A stretch of DNA of 58,256 nt from NCBI RefSeq assembly GCF_001437355.1, contig NZ_JQBM01000002.1, positions 418,664 to 476,919 on the forward strand, in the 5' to 3' direction. Of the stretch, positions 53,812-58,256 are shown piece by piece. Every line of letters begins with the position of its first letter. Within the stretch, counting starts at the first letter, position 1. The stretch comes from Weissella viridescens (GTDB taxonomy: Bacteria > Bacillota > Bacilli > Lactobacillales > Lactobacillaceae). The position numbers and the translations under genes are program-made. The notes under the pieces are model-generated. The model made no database searches. It was not told where the DNA came from and worked only from the letters and a program-made list of their open reading frames with translations.

Positions 53812-55500
53812 ATGTTACAAGAACTATCAATTCAAAATTTTGCAATTATTCCGAAATTGAATTTGAGTTTTGAGCCAGGGATGACGGTCTTAACTGGTGA
53901 GACAGGAGCTGGAAAGTCGATCATTATTGACGCTGTTGGTCTTTTAACTGGTGGACGTGGATCGCAGGACTACATTCGGGAAGGCGCTGACAAAGCTGTT
54001 TTACAAGGTCTAATCGATGTTGATAATCCAGAGCAACTGACACCAGTTTTGGAAAAGTTTGGGATTGAAATGGATGATCAACAGTTATTGATTCATCGTG
54101 AGCTGCATCGGAATGGACGAAATGTTATCCGGATTAATGGGACTTTGCTCAACGCAACAGCGTTAAAAGAAGTGGGCAATCATTTGGTTGATATTCATGG
54201 GCAAAATGAGCACCAAGCGTTAATGCAGGTTGATCAACATTTGAAGTTATTAGATGAATACGCATCAAACGCTTTAGCTGAACCTAAAGCTGCTTACGAC
54301 AAAGCGTACGCGGAGTATCGACAGTTAGAAAAGACGTTGCATGAGCGACGCGAAAATGAACAAGCGTGGGCCCAACGCATGGATATGTTGACGTTCCAAA
54401 GTGAAGAGTTGAAAGCAGCTGATTTGCAAGTTGGTGAAGAAGAAAAGCTTGAAGATGAATTTCAAGAATTATCTAACTATCAAGATGTGTTAGAAGCGCT
54501 GGCTAAATCACACGAAGTTTTGGATGGTGAGTGGGAAGGCAATGGAATCGAAAGTATTTCCACAGCTTTAGGCGCTCTAGAAAATATTGAAGAGTTCGGT
54601 TCACGCTATAAAAAATTAGCGGAAAGTATGCGCGAAATTTTTTATAGCCTGCAAGACGTCTCTTCTGAAATTGAATCGGTGCATGACGGATTAGAGTTTG
54701 ATGCTGAACGCTTAAAGTATGTCGATGAACGCCTAAGCCTGATTCGGACCTTAGAGCAAAAGTACGGTGCCACCATTGCTGACGTTTTAGCGCATCAAGA
54801 TAAAGTTGAAACACAATTAGCCGAAATGGGTGGACCACAGCAATCAACTGCCGAGCTTGAAGCGCAAACACAACAAGCCTATGACCGTGCCCTGACGTTA
54901 GCCAATCAGTTACATACGATTCGTCAAACCGCAGCTTTGGAACTTGCTCAACAGATTCATGAACAATTAAAAGACCTTTATATGGAAAAAGCTGTCTTTT
55001 CGGTACAGTTGACGCAAAGTGAACAATTAAACACTGATGGGAATGATATAGCAGAGTTTTATATTCAAACGAATCCAGGTGAAAGTGCAAAGCCACTCGT
55101 TAAGATCGCTTCTGGTGGTGAACTATCTCGGATGATGTTGGCGATGAAAATGATTTTTTCACGTGAGCAAGGGGTTACGTCGATTATTTTTGATGAAGTT
55201 GATACAGGTGTTTCGGGTCGTGTTGCGCAAGCAATCGCGGAAAAAATTTCTGATATTGGACGTCATTCACAAGTGTTGACCATAACGCACCTTCCTCAAG
55301 TGGCGGCAGTTGCAGATCACCACGACTTCATTGAAAAGAATATTCATGACGGCCGGACTGAGACGACGGTTGTTAAACTATCTGATGAGGCTCGAGTAGA
55401 TGAAATTGCGCGGATGCTTTCTGGGGATGAACTAACAGAGGCAGCACGTGAAAATGCACGTGATCTTATTGCACGTGAACAAGCACGGCGTAATCAATAG
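53812..55500 (+). CDS. recN: DNA repair protein RecN
   Basis: This 562-residue SMC-like ATPase acts early in double-strand break repair. Walker A is in LTGETGAGKSIIIDAV (about residues 27-42). LVDIHGQNEHQALM follows, then long coiled coils (about 160-370), and the C-terminal signature IASGGELSRMMLAMK with Walker B IIFDEVDTGVSG. Length is normal. A strong GAAAGGAGG site precedes ATG. It ends the folD-recN block; gmk has its own promoter after it. Confidence 0.96.
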   Translation: MLQELSIQNFAIIPKLNLSFEPGMTVLTGETGAGKSIIIDAVGLLTGGRGSQDYIREGADKAVLQGLIDVDNPEQLTPVLEKFGIEMDDQQLLIHRELHRNGRNVIRINGTLLNATALKEVGNHLVDIHGQNEHQALMQVDQHLKLLDEYASNALAEPKAAYDKAYAEYRQLEKTLHERRENEQAWAQRMDMLTFQSEELKAADLQVGEEEKLEDEFQELSNYQDVLEALAKSHEVLDGEWEGNGIESISTALGALENIEEFGSRYKKLAESMREIFYSLQDVSSEIESVHDGLEFDAERLKYVDERLSLIRTLEQKYGATIADVLAHQDKVETQLAEMGGPQQSTAELEAQTQQAYDRALTLANQLHTIRQTAALELAQQIHEQLKDLYMEKAVFSVQLTQSEQLNTDGNDIAEFYIQTNPGESAKPLVKIASGGELSRMMLAMKMIFSREQGVTSIIFDEVDTGVSGRVAQAIAEKISDIGRHSQVLTITHLPQVAAVADHHDFIEKNIHDGRTETTVVKLSDEARVDEIARMLSGDELTEAARENARDLIAREQARRNQ

Positions 55501-55506
55501 ACTGTA

Positions 55507-55535
55507 TTGTCAAATCGGGGTAAACCGAGTACAAT
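55507..55535 (+). promoter_or_regulatory. gmk-rpoZ promoter
   Basis: TTGTCA (55507-55512) and TACAAT (55530-55535) are spaced by 17 bases, each one or two mismatches from consensus. Confidence 0.7.
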
Positions 55536-55571
55536 TATTAAATACTTAAGTTAAAAAGGGAGTAACAAAGC

Positions 55572-56192
55572 ATGAAGCGTGGTGTTTTAATCGTATTATC
55601 TGGACCATCCGGCGTTGGAAAAGGAACTGTTCGAAAAGCATTGTTTGAAGAGCCAGACGTTGATTTTCAATATTCTATTTCAATGACTACTCGTCATCCA
55701 CGTGATGGTGAGGTAGATGGTGAAGACTATTTTTTTGTTACTCGTGATGAATTTGAACAAAAGATTCAAGATGGCGAAATGTTAGAGTATGCTGAGTATG
55801 TCGGTAATTACTACGGAACACCCAAGTCATTTATTGATGACTCATTAGCAGCTGGTAAAGATGTCTTGCTTGAAATTGAAGTGCAAGGGGCGCTGCAAGT
55901 TAAAGAAAAGATGCCAGAAGGTGCTTATATTTTCTTGACGCCACCAGATTTGCAAGCGCTAAAAGAACGATTGATTATGCGTGGTACCGAGCAGCCTGAA
56001 GTGATTGAACGACGCGTTCATGCTGCAACCAAGGAAATTCAAATGATGGCTAATTACGATTATGCTGTTGTGAATGATGAAGTGCCTTTGGCGGTCCAAC
56101 GGATCAAAGATATTATTAAAGTTGAACGACTACGGGTTAACCGCGTGTTGCCCGGATACAATGCGATGATTGAGGAGCTGGAAGAATCATGA
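55572..56192 (+). CDS. gmk: Guanylate kinase
   Basis: This 206-residue kinase phosphorylates GMP to GDP. The P-loop [16 protein letters not shown] is at residues 7-22, with [20 protein letters not shown] for GMP binding and [12 protein letters not shown] following. [12 protein letters not shown] matches the family. It overlaps rpoZ by 4 bases (ATGA), the usual arrangement linking nucleotide supply with the omega subunit of RNA polymerase. Confidence 0.96.
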   Translation: MKRGVLIVLSGPSGVGKGTVRKALFEEPDVDFQYSISMTTRHPRDGEVDGEDYFFVTRDEFEQKIQDGEMLEYAEYVGNYYGTPKSFIDDSLAAGKDVLLEIEVQGALQVKEKMPEGAYIFLTPPDLQALKERLIMRGTEQPEVIERRVHAATKEIQMMANYDYAVVNDEVPLAVQRIKDIIKVERLRVNRVLPGYNAMIEELEES

Positions 56193-56404
56193 TTTTATAT
56201 CCATCTGTTGATAAATTATTAGAACGTGTTGACTCACGTTACAAGTTGATTGCTTTGGGTGCTAAGCGTGCTCACGAATTAGAGCAAGGGGCTTTGCCAA
56301 CTTTGCCAGAATTTGAATCTGTGAAGCCAATTGGTAAGGCTTTTGAAGAAATCGAAGCTGGAAATGTGGTCATTGATCCAACACCTGCAAAATTAGACGA
56401 CTAA
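56189..56404 (+). CDS. rpoZ: RNA polymerase omega subunit
   Basis: This 71-residue subunit stabilises beta-prime. The conserved helices are [20 protein letters not shown] and [10 protein letters not shown]. It ends with an acidic tail. The ATG overlaps the gmk stop. A strong terminator follows; the priA-fmt genes that commonly come next in Firmicutes are absent here. Confidence 0.95.
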   Translation: MILYPSVDKLLERVDSRYKLIALGAKRAHELEQGALPTLPEFESVKPIGKAFEEIEAGNVVIDPTPAKLDD

Positions 56405-56440
56405 AAACAAGCTGAAATTTTTTCAGCTTGTTTTTTTGTA
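56405..56440 (+). terminator. Rho-independent terminator
   Basis: AACAAGCTGAAA pairs with TTTCAGCTTGTT with a short T loop, followed by a T-run. Confidence 0.92.
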
Positions 56441-56524
56441 TTTAATGCTTTCTGATACAAAATACCACACTAGGGTTATAGTCGTGTCTTAACCCGTGTA
56501 TATTTAAGCGATTAGTCGATTGTA

Positions 56525-56533
56525 TGCTATAAT
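56525..56533 (+). promoter_or_regulatory. Extended -10 promoter of the cyclophilin gene
   Basis: TGCTATAAT carries a perfect extended -10 element, 50 bases before the ATG. No -35 is obvious. Confidence 0.55.
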
Positions 56534-56582
56534 TTAGACAGATAAAATAATATAAAATTATTGATAGTTGAGGAATGAAGTT

Positions 56583-57167
56583 ATGACATTATTACAAGCA
56601 CAAGCAGAGACAATCGAGGGACCCGTGGCCCAGTTTGAAACTACGAAAGGTATTATCAAGTTCCGTCTCTTTCCTGAGCAAGCACCTAAGACGGTTGAAA
56701 ACTTTATGGGATTGATCTCAGATAATTACTACGATGGCACTATTTTTCACCGCGTAATTGCTGACTTCATGCTTCAAGGTGGAGATCCAAGCGGAACCGG
56801 AATGGGTGGTACATCTATCTACGGTAAGAAGTTCAATGATGAGTTCTCAAGTGAGTTATTTAACTTTCGAGGTGCCCTTTCAATGGCTAATTCTGGTCCA
56901 AATACCAATGGCTCACAATTCTTTATTGTTCAGGCCACACGGGTTCCAGCTAAAATGTTGCGTTCACTAAAGGGTGAAGTTTCTGATGAAGTTATTGATT
57001 ACTATGCACAAAACGGGGGAACACCTTGGTTGGATGGGCGCCATACTGTGTTTGGTCAAGTTATTGAAGGGATGGACGTCGTTGACGCCATTGCTAAGAC
57101 AAAGGTTGACTATGCAGATAAGCCGAAAGAAAACATCGAGATTATCAAAGCAACAATTGTTGACTAA
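56583..57167 (+). CDS. Cyclophilin-type peptidyl-prolyl isomerase
   Basis: This 194-residue cytoplasmic isomerase accelerates proline isomerisation. The active-site arginine lies in TIFHRVIADFMLQGGDPSGTG, with GALSMANSGPNTNGSQFFIV and the tryptophan/histidine end LDGRHTVFGQVIEG. A family insertion is present around residues 125-150. There is no signal peptide, unlike extracellular PrsA-type isomerases. ATG 56583 has GAGG upstream; TTG 56568 is rejected. Confidence 0.94.
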   Translation: MTLLQAQAETIEGPVAQFETTKGIIKFRLFPEQAPKTVENFMGLISDNYYDGTIFHRVIADFMLQGGDPSGTGMGGTSIYGKKFNDEFSSELFNFRGALSMANSGPNTNGSQFFIVQATRVPAKMLRSLKGEVSDEVIDYYAQNGGTPWLDGRHTVFGQVIEGMDVVDAIAKTKVDYADKPKENIEIIKATIVD

Positions 57168-57180
57168 TGTTGATACATTA

Positions 57181-57197
57181 TCAGGGGATACCCCTGA
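57181..57197 (+). repeat. GC-rich hairpin between the cyclophilin and S1-domain genes
   Basis: TCAGGGG and CCCCTGA are perfect arms with a 3-base loop ATA. No T-run follows, so it is not an intrinsic terminator. It stands 28 bases before the next start codon and could be an RNA processing or stability element. Confidence 0.6.
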
Positions 57198-57224
57198 ATA
57201 CATAAAATAATAGTGGAGGGAATG

Positions 57225-57620
57225 ATGCGATATCGAATTGGAGACATCGTTGAAGGAACCGTTACGGGAATTCAACCTTATGGTGCTTTTGTACAATTAG
57301 ATCAAACGACGCAAGGGCTAGTACACATATCAGAATGCCGCTCGGCATATATCAAGCAAGTTCAAGACGAGTTAAAGGTTGGTCAAAAAATTCAGGTGAT
57401 GATTTTAGATATTGATGAATATGATCAGAAAATTTCATTATCACAAAGAAGCATCCAAGATTTACAAGATATAAAAGATGCTGATTTTACGGAGAAGCAT
57501 ACCTTTGAGTCAACCTACCATGTTTACTGGACGAACCAGCATTTGAACATCGGTTTTGAAACAATTAGTAAGCATTTAAATCAATCCTTACAAGAAGCCT
57601 TAGTGAAGTTACGACAATAA
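57225..57620 (+). CDS. cvfD: S1-domain RNA-binding protein (CvfD/YugI type)
   Basis: This 131-residue protein has one S1 domain at the N-terminus (about 1-75: IGDIVEGTVTGIQPYGAFVQL, then GLVHISEC, and DQKISLSQR). A C-terminal helical extension of about 55 residues follows (HTFESTYHVYWTNQHLNIGF). This matches the general stress protein 13/CvfD group that binds RNA or ribosomes. GGAGGG sits best for ATG 57225; ATG 57222 and GTG 57213 are alternatives. Confidence 0.9.
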   Translation: MRYRIGDIVEGTVTGIQPYGAFVQLDQTTQGLVHISECRSAYIKQVQDELKVGQKIQVMILDIDEYDQKISLSQRSIQDLQDIKDADFTEKHTFESTYHVYWTNQHLNIGFETISKHLNQSLQEALVKLRQ

Positions 57621-57639
57621 AACTGGGAGATAACCAAAA

Positions 57640-58029
57640 ATGACATTAGTTGCAGGTACGATTATTTTTACACGCGCAGATCAATCTTTTTTTATGGTAA
57701 AGGATGAACAACCAATTGCTAATTTTTATACTGTAAAAGCACACAAGCATGAAGAGGATACACCGCTAGGTTCGCTCTTATCAGGAATGAAAAACCAACT
57801 TGGGCTCAACTTAGATAACTTACGATTAGATGAACTTGCTGTTTGGCACCGTGCACAACCAGATGGGTCAAAGGATTCAACATCACTTTTCACTTTCGAA
57901 GTTGTGGATTCCGACAAGATCAATATGGATCGTTTAGCCGCTGTTGGTATGGAATTTGTTAATGCAAAGGATGCACTTAACTTAGTTAAAAACGTTGATA
58001 TGTCAGGTGTTATAAAAATGGATGCATAA
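57640..58029 (+). CDS. Nudix-like protein without the catalytic box, 129 aa
   Basis: This 129-residue protein begins VAGTIIFTRADQSFFMVKDE, a Nudix-like first strand pair. Where the Nudix box (GX5EX7REUXEEXGU) should lie it reads HEEDTPLGSLLSGMKNQLGL, keeping the spacing and the last Gly-hydrophobic but lacking REUXEE. It then continues with LAVWHRAQ and LFTFEVVD strands. The fold is thus probable, the hydrolase activity lost. It starts 20 bases after the S1 gene and may be co-transcribed. Role unknown. Confidence 0.65.
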   Translation: MTLVAGTIIFTRADQSFFMVKDEQPIANFYTVKAHKHEEDTPLGSLLSGMKNQLGLNLDNLRLDELAVWHRAQPDGSKDSTSLFTFEVVDSDKINMDRLAAVGMEFVNAKDALNLVKNVDMSGVIKMDA

Positions 58030-58054
58030 ATCTAAAAAAATATTGGCTTTTTTG

Positions 58055-58083
58055 TTGACAAGTGACGAAAAAATCTGTAATAT
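58055..58083 (+). promoter_or_regulatory. rRNA operon promoter P1
   Basis: A perfect -35 TTGACA (58055-58060) and -10 TAATAT (58078-58083) with a 17-base spacer. Confidence 0.85.
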
Positions 58084-58088
58084 CTAAA

Positions 58089-58130
58089 AAGTTGTTGAGA
58101 GCAACACAGCAATTTGCTTGATAACTTTAA
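58089..58130 (+). repeat. Imperfect inverted repeat between rrn P1 and P2
   Basis: AAGTTGTTGAGAGCAA and TTGCTTGATAACTT can form an interrupted hairpin in the P1 transcript. It might affect P1 transcription or bind a regulator; this is inference. Confidence 0.4.
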
Positions 58131-58142
58131 ACAAAAAAGTTG

Positions 58143-58171
58143 TTGACGGCGTAATGAATAGTTGCTATAAT
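58143..58171 (+). promoter_or_regulatory. rRNA operon promoter P2 with extended -10
   Basis: TTGACG (58143-58148) and TATAAT (58166-58171) are 17 bases apart, with TGC directly before the -10. The spacing and near-consensus boxes predict a very strong promoter. Confidence 0.88.
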
Positions 58172-58256
58172 GTAAAAGTTGCGTCAGGGAGTTATCCCAA
58201 CCAACAAGTAGATCATTGAAAACTGAATATCGTTTCGATATAAACAAATGTGTAGG
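58172..58256 (+). other. Leader of an rRNA operon (16S gene lies beyond the window)
   Basis: Downstream of P2 the segment GATCATTGAAAACTGAATA (58212-58230) resembles the conserved leader just before 16S rRNA genes of lactic acid bacteria. No 16S sequence itself is in the window. A tRNA or 23S start cannot be excluded. Confidence 0.75.

Noticed and set aside
54503..55096. Long open frame on the - strand opposite recN
   Set aside because: RecN on the + strand is clear; the antisense chain has no recognisable fold or start signal.

Overview
The window is a gene-dense stretch of a low-GC Gram-positive chromosome from the Lactobacillales, most likely Weissella or a close Leuconostocaceae relative. 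The evidence is Firmicute gene order in several blocks, strong AGGAGG-type ribosome sites, T-box leaders, a CIRCE operator, and a D-alanine ligase with phenylalanine (Phe259) where D-Ala-D-Ala enzymes carry tyrosine. That substitution is the established signature of the intrinsically vancomycin-resistant Leuconostoc/Weissella group. Every gene I accept is on the + strand, pointing toward a ribosomal RNA operon whose tandem promoters close the window. I see no phage, insertion sequence or CRISPR array, so this is core chromosome rather than an island.

Layout. 1-6680: a CAU-anticodon tRNA, a small membrane protein, an enolase-superfamily enzyme, an M24 Xaa-Pro peptidase, and a yunD-yutD-yutF-like block with a GNAT acetyltransferase. 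6700-11970: the phosphate uptake operon pstS-pstC-pstA-pstB-pstB-phoU behind a putative Pho box. 11990-18110: recX, ntdP, an anchored TPR/His-rich protein, prfC, yueI, rarA and a 6S RNA. 18130-20600: a small membrane protein, a universal stress protein with a cre-like operator, an Ig-like-domain protein and a LysE-type exporter. 20600-29150: T-box-valS, folC, an ABC-F ATPase and groES-groEL. 29170-33410: a KimA-type potassium importer, a DUF2785 protein and ddl. 33480-39575: a compact ribosome-assembly, NAD and RNA-modification operon (yqeG-yqeH-yhbY-nadD-yqeK-rsfS-yqeM-tmcAL-DUF177). 39650-44780: mutS-mutL and a flavodoxin. 44810-49130: T-box-thrS, nagB with paired operators, an acidic protein and an ECF-type membrane protein. 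49210-55500: folD-xseA-xseB-ispA-tlyA-argR-recN. 55500-58030: gmk-rpoZ, a cyclophilin, an S1-domain protein and a Nudix-like protein without catalytic residues. 58055-58256: rRNA operon promoters P1 and P2 and leader.

How the genes work together. Much of the window serves translation and ribosome maturation: ValRS and ThrRS under T-box control, RF3, YqeH, YhbY, RsfS, TlyA, TmcAL and rrn. DNA maintenance is served by MutS/MutL, RecX, RarA, RecN and exonuclease VII. One-carbon and folate metabolism is represented by FolC and FolD. Nutrient responses show as distinct regulatory DNA: a Pho box, a cre, GntR-family operators before nagB, and CIRCE before groES.

No clearly new multi-gene system stands out. 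The best leads are local: the intracellular Ig-like protein with a basic C-terminal helix (19048-19905), the anchored TPR/His-tail protein (13529-14116), the acidic protein plus ECF S-component pair (48069-49100), the two-tier inverted repeat before the first small membrane gene (202-235), the lipobox-less PstS, the apparent 5' frameshift in the yunD homologue (3308-3330), and the paired nagB operators. All statements rest on reading the sequence and on family knowledge; no database search was run.
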